Shown here: piece after piece, positions 44,219-52,686 of the stretch
Layout: each line of letters begins with the position of its first letter
How positions within the stretch are numbered: position 1 is the first letter of the stretch
Origin: Miniimonas arenae
Lineage (GTDB): Bacteria > Actinomycetota > Actinomycetes > Actinomycetales > Beutenbergiaceae
Length of the DNA: 64,000 bases
Reading direction: 5' to 3'
NCBI RefSeq assembly: GCF_006351005.1
Contig: NZ_VENP01000009.1
Coordinates: 17,742-81,741, forward strand
Position numbers and translations under genes: made by a program
Notes under the pieces: generated by a model
The model's input: the letters and a program-made list of their open reading frames with translations, nothing else
What the model was told of the DNA's origin: nothing
Database searches by the model: none

Positions 44219-45661
44219 ATGGAGGCCGACCTCATCGCGCTGACCGTCCTGTCCCCGCGCGGGCGTCGGGACGTGGTCGTGCGGCCCGACGTCCGGGTCG
44301 GTCAGCTCTCCGACGCGCTCGACGCCGGGAACGCGCGCAGCGCCACGCCCCTGCGGACCGTGACGGGTGACCCGCTCGCGCGGGACGCACGGCTGGGCTC
44401 GGTCGTGCGCAGCGGCGACACCCTCGTGACCGCCCCCGACGAGCCCGCCGCCGGCGCACCGAGAGGCCGCCCGGGTCGGCGTCCGGGGGGCCGACCGGGC
44501 GGCGCCCGGCCGGGTGGACGAGGAGCCCGCGCCGGCGCCGGAGTCGGCCCGTTCGGCCGTCGGACCGGCACATCCGGTGCGTCTGGCCTGTCGGGCGTGC
44601 TCGCGGCCCCGACCGTCCCCCTCGCCTGGGCGGGCGTCGGCCTGCTCGTGCTCGCCGTCGCCGCCCGGCTGCTGGACCTCGCCGCGCCCGCCGGGCCACG
44701 GCCGTGGCTCGCGGGCGGCGCGGGCGCGCTGGCGCTCGCGATCGCGCTGCTCCCCGTCCAGCGCGGCCCGGCCGCCGACCCGGTCGCCGCGGCGTGCTGG
44801 CTCGCCGGGACGCTCGCGGGCGCCTCGGTCGTCGGCCCCGACACCGGCGCCGGGCTCATGCTGCCCGTCACGGTGGGACTGCTCGCGGGCACGGTCGCGA
44901 GCGCGCTGCGCGTCATCCGGGCGGGCGGCGGGGGCGACGCGCTCGCCCGGGTGCTGCTCGCCGTCGGCGGCGTCGGCGCGCTGGGCGGCGTGGTGGCCGT
45001 GCTGCTCGAACGCCCGTACCCGGCCGCGCTCCTCCTCGGGTTCGTGCCGCTCGCGCTGCGCGCCGCGCCGGCCGTGAGCCTCGACGTCCCCGACCCGGTC
45101 CTGCTCGACCCGGAGCCCGCCCAGCGCACCGCGCTCGGGGTGCGGGAGCGAATCGACCCGGCGCCGGCGAGCGTGCGGGCGCGGACCGTGGACGCGGTCG
45201 TCTCCGACGCCGTGCACCGCCGAGCCGTCACCGTCGTCGTCCTCGCGCTCGCCGCAGCGCTGCTCGCGACGGTCGCCGCCGTCCTCCTGCCCGCGGGCAC
45301 GCTCGAGCGGATCACGACGGCGACGCTCACCTTCGCCGTCGCGCTCGCCCTCGCGCTCGTGCCCCGCCGCGACCGGGACGCCGTCACGCGGTGGGCGCCG
45401 CGGGCCGCAGCGCTGCTCGTCCTCGCGGTCGCCGTCGCGGTCGCGCTGGTCTGCGGGGTGTCTCCGGTCGCGCTCGCCGTGGCCGCGCTCGTCGCGGCCG
45501 CCATCGCCGTCGGGGTCGCCGCCGCGAGTGCGCGCGACTGGCGCTCGCTGCGCGCCTCGCGGCTCGCCGACGCCGTCGAGTCGCTCGCCGTGGTGCTCTC
45601 GCCCGCGCTCGGCGTCGTCGCGGTGGGTACCGTCGGTCTTCTCATGGAGCTTCCCTCGTGA
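44219..45661 (+). CDS. eccD: EccD-like type VII secretion membrane protein, first paralogue
   Basis: This 480-residue protein has an N-terminal ubiquitin-like (YukD) domain (ADLIALTVLSPRGRRDVVVR, about 1-75), an Arg/Gly-rich linker (80-115) and eleven hydrophobic segments. That is the EccD topology. EccD forms the inner-membrane channel wall of ESX systems. A second EccD follows at 47130, so this locus has two. ATG 44219 is chosen because GGGGGTGG sits 8 nt upstream; an in-frame GTG at 44207 is the alternative. The next gene overlaps its stop (GTGA). Confidence 0.82.
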   Translation: MEADLIALTVLSPRGRRDVVVRPDVRVGQLSDALDAGNARSATPLRTVTGDPLARDARLGSVVRSGDTLVTAPDEPAAGAPRGRPGRRPGGRPGGARPGGRGARAGAGVGPFGRRTGTSGASGLSGVLAAPTVPLAWAGVGLLVLAVAARLLDLAAPAGPRPWLAGGAGALALAIALLPVQRGPAADPVAAACWLAGTLAGASVVGPDTGAGLMLPVTVGLLAGTVASALRVIRAGGGGDALARVLLAVGGVGALGGVVAVLLERPYPAALLLGFVPLALRAAPAVSLDVPDPVLLDPEPAQRTALGVRERIDPAPASVRARTVDAVVSDAVHRRAVTVVVLALAAALLATVAAVLLPAGTLERITTATLTFAVALALALVPRRDRDAVTRWAPRAAALLVLAVAVAVALVCGVSPVALAVAALVAAAIAVGVAAASARDWRSLRASRLADAVESLAVVLSPALGVVAVGTVGLLMELPS

Positions 45662-47133
45662 CTCACACCCCGAGCACCCGGACCGCGTGGCTGCGCGGCG
45701 ACGACACGCTGCCCGCGAGCGGGCTCAGCGGGATCGTCGCCCCGGCCGGCGACGGAGCCGGTGGGCCCCGCCCGCTGCCGGCCGCCACCACCGAGCGGCG
45801 GATCGGTGCGTACCTCATCGACCTCGTCGTCGTGGCGCTGCCCGCGGTGGTCGCGTGGTTCGTGTGGCGCTCGGTGCCGCTCGCCGTCGTGCTCGTGCTC
45901 GAGGTGGCCGCGGCGGGAGCGCTGGTCGAGGCGCGGACGGGTGCCACCGCGGGCAAGGCGATCCTGCGGCTGCGTGCCGCGCAGCTCGACCGGCCCTTCG
46001 CGCCCGGCCTGCGGCGCGAGGCGCCCCGCGCGGGTCTGCTGGGTGCGGCCCACGTCGTGCCGTTCGGGCCGCTCGTGCTGCTCCTCGTGCGCGACCGGTC
46101 CGGGCGGTACTGGCACGACGTCGTGGCGCGTACTCGCGTCGTCGCGCCGACGGCGGGTGCCTCGGTGAGGGCCGCGGGCGTCGGCGCGGCGGGCGTCGGC
46201 GGTGCCGTCGTGCCGGGCGGAGCGGGCACGGGCCGCGTGCGGGGTCAGGTGGGCGCTGCGCCGGGGGTGCCGGGCATGCCCGCTCGACCCGGTGTCGGCG
46301 CGGGCGCCGGTGCTGGGGCGTCGAGGGGGCCCGGCACGCTCGGGGCGGACGGCGTACCCGCCATCCCGGTGGCACCGGGCCGACTCGGGCCGATCGGCAC
46401 GGTCGTGCCGCCGCGGCCCGGTTCGGCCACGATGGTGCCCGGCACGGCGGGGGCCGCGGTCGCCGGCGAGGAGTCCGTCTCGCTCGCCGTGTTCCGGCAG
46501 CAGCGAGGCGTCGTGCCGCCGCGCCCGACGGGCGACCCGGCCGCGCGACTCGCGCCGTCCTCGGCCACCGTGCCACCGGAGCACGCGCAGCGGGCCGCGC
46601 CGCCCGCCGGGCAGCCACCTATCGCGCACCCGCAGCCCTCGAGCTCCACGGCGCCTGGCTCGCGGACGGTCGTGCCGCCCCGACCCGACGCGCAGCGGCC
46701 CTCCGGCCCCGCGACGACCCCCGCGACGACCCCCGGGACGACGTCCCCGACGCCGACGCCGGCACTGCCGCAGACCGGGAGCCGCCTCTCGCCCACCGCC
46801 GCACCGCCGCGCTCCGCGACCCTGCGCGTGCACGGCGACGGCACGTTCGTGGTGCGCACGTCCGCGGTCCTGGGCCGGCGCCCGGACCCCGCGGGCAGCG
46901 ACGTCGTCGTGGTCCTGCCCGATGACACCCGTGCGATCTCGCGCACGCACGCGCGGCTGCGCGTGACCGACGCCGGCCTCGTGCTGGAGGACCTGGGCTC
47001 GACCAACGGCTGCGTGGTGCGCGGACCGTCCGGCGGTGCGGTGCGCGTGCCGTCCGGCGGCAGCACCCCGGTGCTCAGCGGCAGCGTGCTGGAGATCGGG
47101 CACGCCCGGATCGACGTGGAGGAGACAGCGTGA
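45658..47133 (+). CDS. RDD membrane protein with C-terminal FHA domain
   Basis: This 491-residue protein has an RDD domain (ERRIGAYLIDLVVVALP, about 43-160) with two to three membrane helices. A long disordered Gly/Pro/Thr-rich linker (160-385) follows, then an FHA domain (VLGRRPDP, ISRTHARLRV, DLGSTNGCVV). The linker carries VVPPRP three times, a motif shared with the membrane protein at 12429-14072. FHA binds phosphothreonine, so the protein could tie the PFNA kinase to the ESX complex. It sits between two eccD genes, coupled at both ends by GTGA overlaps. Confidence 0.85.
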   Translation: MTHTPSTRTAWLRGDDTLPASGLSGIVAPAGDGAGGPRPLPAATTERRIGAYLIDLVVVALPAVVAWFVWRSVPLAVVLVLEVAAAGALVEARTGATAGKAILRLRAAQLDRPFAPGLRREAPRAGLLGAAHVVPFGPLVLLLVRDRSGRYWHDVVARTRVVAPTAGASVRAAGVGAAGVGGAVVPGGAGTGRVRGQVGAAPGVPGMPARPGVGAGAGAGASRGPGTLGADGVPAIPVAPGRLGPIGTVVPPRPGSATMVPGTAGAAVAGEESVSLAVFRQQRGVVPPRPTGDPAARLAPSSATVPPEHAQRAAPPAGQPPIAHPQPSSSTAPGSRTVVPPRPDAQRPSGPATTPATTPGTTSPTPTPALPQTGSRLSPTAAPPRSATLRVHGDGTFVVRTSAVLGRRPDPAGSDVVVVLPDDTRAISRTHARLRVTDAGLVLEDLGSTNGCVVRGPSGGAVRVPSGGSTPVLSGSVLEIGHARIDVEETA

Positions 47134-48494
47134 GCGTGGAGGACCTGGACCAGGCACCGGTCGTGGTGCGGGCCACGGTCACGCGCGGCGATCGCCGCGC
47201 GGACCTCGCGCTGCCCGGCACGATCCCGGTCGCCGAGCTGCTGCCCGGCCTGGTGCGCCGCCTCGGCGCGCTGGGGCTCGACGTCGTGCACGCCGACGTC
47301 CGCCTGCTCACGGCGGACGGCCAGCGGCTGCGCACCGACGCGTCCCTCGCCGTCCAGGGCGTGCAGGACGGCGCCGTCCTCGCGCTGCACACCGAGTCGG
47401 AGGAGGGCGAGCAGCGCTACGACGACATCGTCGAGGCGGTGGCCGAGGCCGTCGAGCGCGAGACCCCGCCGTGGTCCGTGCGCGACTCGGCCCGCACCGC
47501 CGTCGCCGCCGCGTGCGCCCTGCTCGTCACGGCGGCCCTCGTCCTGGTCGGTGCCGACCTCGACGCGGCGGCGAGCGCCGCCGTCGCCGGGTCGGCGACG
47601 CTGCTGGCGCTCGTGGCGGCCGCGGTGCTGGACCGCTCACCGGCACCGCCGGTCGCCGCCCGCTCGCTCGGCGTGCTCGGCTGCGCGCTCGCGGCGCTCG
47701 CCGGGTACCTCCTCGCGGGCGGACCGACCCGGCTGGGCGAGGGTTCGGGCTCGGCGACCGCGCTCGCCGCCGCGGGGGCGGCCGGGCTCGGTGCCGCCGT
47801 GGTCCTCGCGGTGACGACCACGCGCGTGCGCACGGCCGCCGTCGCGCCCGGAGTGCCCGCCGTCGTCGCCCTGCTCCTCGGCGGCGTGACGCTGCTGCTG
47901 GACCCGTCGTCGGCGCCGGCCGCGACCGTCGTGACCTTCGCGCTGCTCGCCGTCGCGACGCTCGCCGTGCCGTGGCTCGCGCTGTCGGCGACGCCGCTGC
48001 GCGTCGTCGCGCCACGGGAGGACGCCGAGATCCTCGCCGACCCGCCTCCCGTGGACCCCGAGGCGGTGCGCGCGCAGGCGCTCGCGGGGCACTGGCTGGT
48101 CGTCGCGCTGCGCACGGGGATCGGCGCGACGCTCGTCCTGCTCACGCCGGCGGTGGTGGCGACCGGGCCGGCCGGCGGTCTGCTCGCCGTCGCCGTCTGG
48201 GTCGCGCTCGCGCTCGGCGTGCGGCAGAGCGTGGCGCGCACCGACGTCGCCGCCGCGCTGATCTCGTCGGCGATCGGCCTGCTCGTTGCGACCGTGACCG
48301 CCGCGCTGCTGCAGCCCACCTGGCGCGCCGCGCTGTCGGTGGCCCTGCTCGTGGCCGCGTTCGCCGTCGTGGTGGCCGCGTTCCTCGGGCAGTCGCGCCG
48401 GCTCCGCCTCGAGCGGGTGGGCGACGCGCTGCGCCTGCTGCTGCTCGCGGCGGTGCCGCCGCTCGCCGTCGTGGCCGCGGGCGGTCTCGGGTGA
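47130..48494 (+). CDS. eccD: EccD type VII secretion membrane protein, second paralogue
   Basis: This 454-residue protein has an N-terminal ubiquitin-like domain (VVVRATVTRGDRRADLALPG, about 10-88), a helical linker with ERETPPWSVRDSART, and eleven hydrophobic segments to the C-terminus. It is the more canonical EccD of the two. GTG 47130 overlaps the stop of the FHA gene; eccB begins 16 bp after its stop. Two EccD paralogues in one operon suggest a heterodimeric channel wall instead of the homodimer seen in mycobacterial ESX structures; that is inference. Confidence 0.9.
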   Translation: MSVEDLDQAPVVVRATVTRGDRRADLALPGTIPVAELLPGLVRRLGALGLDVVHADVRLLTADGQRLRTDASLAVQGVQDGAVLALHTESEEGEQRYDDIVEAVAEAVERETPPWSVRDSARTAVAAACALLVTAALVLVGADLDAAASAAVAGSATLLALVAAAVLDRSPAPPVAARSLGVLGCALAALAGYLLAGGPTRLGEGSGSATALAAAGAAGLGAAVVLAVTTTRVRTAAVAPGVPAVVALLLGGVTLLLDPSSAPAATVVTFALLAVATLAVPWLALSATPLRVVAPREDAEILADPPPVDPEAVRAQALAGHWLVVALRTGIGATLVLLTPAVVATGPAGGLLAVAVWVALALGVRQSVARTDVAAALISSAIGLLVATVTAALLQPTWRAALSVALLVAAFAVVVAAFLGQSRRLRLERVGDALRLLLLAAVPPLAVVAAGGLG

Positions 48495-48510
48495 GCGGCG
48501 AGGTCGCCTG

Positions 48511-49890
48511 ATGGCGTCGAAGAAGGAGCTGCTCGAGGCGCAGTCGTTCGCTCGGCGCCGCCTGCTCACCGCGTTCACCTCCGGCGCACCCGGTGGGCGC
48601 GAGCTCGAGCCGACGACGCCGGTGCGCGGCCTGGTCACAGGCGTGGTGCTCGCAGCGCTCGTGGTGGGCGGGTCGTTCGTGGCCGGGCTGTTCGACCAGG
48701 GCCTGGAGTCCGGGTGGGAGAACGGGAAGATCATCCTCGTCCGGGACAACGCGGCGCGGTACGTGAGCGCCGACGGCGAGCTCGTCCCGGTGCCCAACAT
48801 GGCCAGCGCCCGGCTGCTCGCCCCCGCGGGCGCGGAGATCCTCACGGTCCCGGCCGACGACGTCGCCGACGTGCACCGCCGCCCGGTCGTCGGCATCGCC
48901 GGCGCGCCGGACTCCCTGCCCGAGGTGGCGGACCTCGTGACCGGCGGCTGGCTCGCGTGCGTCGCGCAGGACGGCACGACGGCGACGTCGGTCGTCGACT
49001 CGCCCGCGCCCGAGCAGGGCGGCCCGAACAGCCCGAGTGCCCTCGTCGCCGTCGTGGCGGGCGAGGAGCGGTCGCTGTTCCTGGTCCAGGACGGCCGGCG
49101 CTACGCGGTGCCGGGTACCGCGACGACCGACGGTGTGCTGCGCGCCCTGGGCTACACCCCGCAGGACGCCGTGACGGTGGATGCCCGCTGGCTCGAGCTG
49201 TTCCCCGAGGGTGGCGCCGCGACGCCGTTCACGGTGGCCGACGCCGGCACCACGCCGCCGGGCGACCTGGCCGACGTGCCCGGCGTCGTGGTCGGGTCCG
49301 TCATCGAGGTGAGCGGCCAGGCCTTCGTGGTGCTGCCCGACGGCGCGCTCGCACGCCTCGACCCGTTCGCCGACGCGCTCTACTCCGCCGGACCCGGTGG
49401 CCTGCTCAGCCGGGAGAGCGTCGAGCCGGCGCGCGTGGCGGGGGTGCAGGAGGTGGCCGTGGCCGACGGTCCGGTGGACGCGACCTGGCCGGTCGTGATC
49501 GCCGATCCGCTCGAGTCGGGCGCCGCGCCCTGCGCGCGCCTGGACACCGAGACCTTCGGCAGCGACCTCGTCGCGGGTGAGCCGGTCGCGACCGGGGGGA
49601 TCGCCGTCGCCCCCGCGCGCGGTGCGCTCGCGCTGTTCGTGGCGACGGCCGACTCCGCGAGCGGACCGGTGCGGTTCATCGACGAGAACGGCATCTCCTT
49701 CCCGGTCGTGGCGAGCTCGGTCGACCTCACCGACACGCTCGAGCGCCTGCTCGGCGAGGGCGCCGACCCGGTCCGGGTGCCGTACGCGTGGGGCGACCTG
49801 TTCCCCACCGGGCCGACGCTCTCGGTCGACGCCGCCGGCACGCCGCTCGCGGCGGGAGGCGCGGCCGCCACGCCCACGGAGCAGCCGTGA
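48511..49890 (+). CDS. eccB: type VII secretion protein EccB
   Basis: This 459-residue protein starts with the family hallmark MASKKELLEAQSFARRRLL, has one membrane helix (about 41-62) and a large periplasmic-side domain with EccB repeats (WENGKIILVRDNAARYV, VPNMASARLL). Two cysteines (WLACV, APCARLD) are conserved in EccB as a disulfide. EccB anchors the ESX complex outside the membrane. Its stop overlaps the mycP start (GTGA). Length is typical. Confidence 0.95.
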   Translation: MASKKELLEAQSFARRRLLTAFTSGAPGGRELEPTTPVRGLVTGVVLAALVVGGSFVAGLFDQGLESGWENGKIILVRDNAARYVSADGELVPVPNMASARLLAPAGAEILTVPADDVADVHRRPVVGIAGAPDSLPEVADLVTGGWLACVAQDGTTATSVVDSPAPEQGGPNSPSALVAVVAGEERSLFLVQDGRRYAVPGTATTDGVLRALGYTPQDAVTVDARWLELFPEGGAATPFTVADAGTTPPGDLADVPGVVVGSVIEVSGQAFVVLPDGALARLDPFADALYSAGPGGLLSRESVEPARVAGVQEVAVADGPVDATWPVVIADPLESGAAPCARLDTETFGSDLVAGEPVATGGIAVAPARGALALFVATADSASGPVRFIDENGISFPVVASSVDLTDTLERLLGEGADPVRVPYAWGDLFPTGPTLSVDAAGTPLAAGGAAATPTEQP

Positions 49891-51305
49891 GGTACGACGG
49901 CGAGCGCGTCTCGGGCGTCGTTCGTCGCGGACGCAGGGGTGCTTCGAGGCGGGGTGCTGCGGGGCGCGCTGCCGCGGGGCGCGCTGCCGCGGGGCGCGCT
50001 GCCGCGGGGCGCGCTGCCGCGGGGCGCGCTGCCGCCGGCGGCCTGCTCGCCGTCGGACTCGTCGCCGTGCCCGCGTGGGCGCCCGTCTGGACGCCGCACT
50101 CGACGCACTTGACGCACTCGACGCACTCCTGGGCCCCGGTGGGCTCCGCCGTCGCCGCCACCGCGAACCAGGACGAGGAGTGCCCGGCGGGCGTGCTCAT
50201 CCCCGAGCGCGGCTGGGCGCCGGACGCACTCGCGCTCGACGCCGCGCACCGCATCGCGACCGGCGCGGGCGTCCGGGTCGCGGTGATCGACTCGGGCGTC
50301 GCACCCGTCGCACACCTGCGGGGTGCGCTCGCGATCGGCACGGACGTCGTCGGCGGCGAGGGCGCGGACGCGACCGGGCAGACCGACCTCACCGGGCACG
50401 GCACGGTCGTGGCCACGATGGTCGCGGCGCGCCCGCTCGAGGGGTCGGGCCTGGTCGGGGTGGCCCCCGGCGCGCAGATCCTGCCGGTGCGGGCCTGGTA
50501 CGCCGACGACGACGCGGCGCAGCGCGACGGCACCGCGCCGACCCCGCAGTCGCTCGCGGCCGGGCTGCGCGCCGCCGTCGCGCTCGGCGCCGACATCGCC
50601 GTGGTCGCCGCGTCCACGGCCGAGGACGCCGCGGACCTGCGCGACGCCGTCGCCCAGGCCTCGGCGGCGGGCGTGCTCGTCGTCGCGAGCGCGGGCAACC
50701 TGGCCGACGACGACGACCCGACGCAGCCGCGCTACCCCGGGGCGTACCCGGGCGTGCTCGCCGTCGCCGCGATGGCCGACGGGCTCGTGCCGGTGGCCGC
50801 GCACACCGGGCCGCACGTCGCGATCGCGGGCCCCGGCGCGCTCGTGCTCGGCGGGCTGCCCAACGGCGCGGACTGCGTGCTGGGCGCCGACGGCAACGCG
50901 ACGAGCTGGGCGACGGCGCAGGTCGCCGGCGCGGCGGCGCTGCTGGCCCAGGCCTACCCGGACGAGGGGCCGGAGGGCTGGGTGTTCCGGCTCACCGCGA
51001 CCGCGGCCCGCCAGGACCCCGACGCCCGCAGCGACGACGTGGGGTGGGGGCTGGTCCAGCCGCTCGCGGCCCTCACCCTGGTGGACGACGGGACGGCGCG
51101 CGGCGTCGACTCACCCGCCGTGGCCCGGCCGGAACCCGCGGCCGACGACGAGCCGCCGCTGCACGTGACGGTGCCGCCGGACACGTGGCTGCCCGCGCGC
51201 CAGGCGGTGCTGTGGTGGTCGCTCGCGGCCGCGGTCGCGTGGGCGGCCGTCGTGCTGGTGGGCCGACGACGCGGGCCGGCCGCGCCGCGCGCGCTGCGCC
51301 GCTGA
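49887..51305 (+). CDS. mycP: mycosin, type VII secretion subtilisin protease
   Basis: This 472-residue S8 protease has catalytic Asp135 (AVIDSG), His171 (TGHGT) and Ser340 (NATSWATAQVAG). It has a C-terminal membrane helix (about 436-455) and an N-terminal signal segment (51-68), the mycosin layout. MycP stabilises the ESX complex and cleaves substrates. Before the signal helix lies a 5-residue repeat AAAGR coded by perfect 15-bp DNA units. After it comes a His run HSTHLTHSTHS. The start is GTG 49887; a later start inside the repeat is possible. Confidence 0.92.
   Translation: MRYDGERVSGVVRRGRRGASRRGAAGRAAAGRAAAGRAAAGRAAAGRAAAGGLLAVGLVAVPAWAPVWTPHSTHLTHSTHSWAPVGSAVAATANQDEECPAGVLIPERGWAPDALALDAAHRIATGAGVRVAVIDSGVAPVAHLRGALAIGTDVVGGEGADATGQTDLTGHGTVVATMVAARPLEGSGLVGVAPGAQILPVRAWYADDDAAQRDGTAPTPQSLAAGLRAAVALGADIAVVAASTAEDAADLRDAVAQASAAGVLVVASAGNLADDDDPTQPRYPGAYPGVLAVAAMADGLVPVAAHTGPHVAIAGPGALVLGGLPNGADCVLGADGNATSWATAQVAGAAALLAQAYPDEGPEGWVFRLTATAARQDPDARSDDVGWGLVQPLAALTLVDDGTARGVDSPAVARPEPAADDEPPLHVTVPPDTWLPARQAVLWWSLAAAVAWAAVVLVGRRRGPAAPRALRR
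49961..50035. repeat. five perfect 15-bp tandem repeats in mycP
   Basis: GGGGCGCGCTGCCGC repeats five times without change, with one degenerate unit before it. It encodes AAAGR repeats ahead of the signal helix. Perfect copies at this length imply recent expansion or frequent slippage; changes stay in frame. Confidence 0.9.
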
Positions 51306-51347
51306 CCGCCTGCACTCGTCGGCGGGACGAGGAAACCGGTCAGGCGG
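51306..51347. terminator. weak hairpin between convergent mycosin genes
   Basis: CCGCCTG (51306-51312) pairs with CAGGCGG (51341-51347) in the 34-bp gap between two converging stop codons. Inner TCGTC/GACGA can extend the stem. Confidence 0.4.
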
Positions 51348-52686
51348 CGCGGCTGCGACGCACCGCGACGACGACGCCGCCACCGACGAGCAGCACGCCC
51401 ACCACGATGCCCCCGACGAGCAGCGGGACGTTCGTACCGCCGTCCTCCGGCTCGGCCGTCGCGGACTCGGACGGCTCCGGCGCAGCGGTGGTGCCCTCAC
51501 CGCTCTCCTCGGCCGTGGGCTCGGCGGGCGTGGTCGCGGTCGTCGGCTCGGCGGTCGCGACCGGCTCGAGCTCCGCCGGTGAGGGCAGGCCGTCGGCGCG
51601 CACGAACGGGTTGGTGTCCGGCAGGCCCGTCGGGTCGGTGGCGACGAGCGCCGCGAGGTCGATCGACCCGAAGCCCGAGGTCGCGGTGCGCGTGCCGGCG
51701 GGCGACCCGTCGAGCGGACGGGAGGTCGCGGCGAGCGCCTGCAGCACCTGGTTCGACGTCGCCTCGGGCCACGCCGACATCGACAGCGCGACGGCGCCGG
51801 CCACCATCGGGATCGCCAGCGACGTCCCGCTGGTCAGCCCGTACGTCGACCAGTACTCGGGGAAGGTCTCCTCCTGCAGCATCCGGATGTCGGTCCCGGG
51901 CGCCACGACGCCGAGGTCCGGACCGGTGTACTGCGGCTGGTCCACGGTGCCCGACGCGGTGAGCGCCTCGACGGTCACCGTGCCGTTCATGCCCGCCGGG
52001 AACCCGGCGACGTCGCCGCCGTCGTTCGCGGCACCGGTGATCACGACCACGCCCGCCTGCTGCGCGCGCACGATCGCGTCGTAGAACGCGCTCCCGACGT
52101 GGTCGGCGACGGCGGCCGGCGCCTCGGTACCGTCGGTCCCGATCCCGAACGCCAGGGTGATGACGCGCGCGCCGTCGGCCACGGCCGCGTCGACGGCGTC
52201 GGCCTGGGCCTGGTTCTCGCGGTCGCTGCAGCTCGCGCCCTGCTGCGCGGTGATCTTGTACGCGCGCAGCGCCACGCCGGGCGCGACGCCGCGGATCCCG
52301 GGCTGGCCCCCGGCGCCCTGCTGGCCCGGGCCGACGACGAGCAGCGCCACCCCCGTGCCGTGCAGCGCCCCGCCGAGGTCGGCGTCGCCCATCGTGCCGC
52401 TCATGCCGGGCACGGTGACGTCGCAGAACAGCGTCGGGAGGGCCGTCACGTCGGCGCCCGCGAAGTCGGGCTGGAGGAGGTTGAGGCCGGTGTCGATCAC
52501 CGCGACGGTGACCCCCGCACCCGTCGTCGTCGCCTGCACGGTGTCAAGGCCGAGCGACGAGACGTACCAGGTGCCGTCGCCGGCGTTCGGGTCGACGGGT
52601 GCGGCCAGCGCGGCGGGCGCCGCCGCGAGCGGCGCCGCGACCAGCGCGAGCGCGACGGCGAGCGCCGCCTTCCGCCGCGACCTCAC
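51340..52686 (-). CDS. second mycosin-like S8 serine protease
   Basis: This 448-residue secreted protease has a signal peptide (basic MRSRRKAAL then a hydrophobic stretch to about 29), catalytic Asp65 (AVIDTG), His109 (LHGTG) and Ser289 (SGTSLAIPMVAG). A Thr/Glu/Pro-rich stalk and a C-terminal membrane helix with a basic tail follow, so it is a membrane-anchored ectoprotease of mycosin type. GTG 52686 overlaps the stop of the Gly-rich protein gene, so it is cotranscribed with the WXG100 genes and may process those substrates. It converges on mycP, with only 34 bp between stops. Confidence 0.88.
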   Translation of the reverse strand: MRSRRKAALAVALALVAAPLAAAPAALAAPVDPNAGDGTWYVSSLGLDTVQATTTGAGVTVAVIDTGLNLLQPDFAGADVTALPTLFCDVTVPGMSGTMGDADLGGALHGTGVALLVVGPGQQGAGGQPGIRGVAPGVALRAYKITAQQGASCSDRENQAQADAVDAAVADGARVITLAFGIGTDGTEAPAAVADHVGSAFYDAIVRAQQAGVVVITGAANDGGDVAGFPAGMNGTVTVEALTASGTVDQPQYTGPDLGVVAPGTDIRMLQEETFPEYWSTYGLTSGTSLAIPMVAGAVALSMSAWPEATSNQVLQALAATSRPLDGSPAGTRTATSGFGSIDLAALVATDPTGLPDTNPFVRADGLPSPAELEPVATAEPTTATTPAEPTAEESGEGTTAAPEPSESATAEPEDGGTNVPLLVGGIVVGVLLVGGGVVVAVRRSRAA

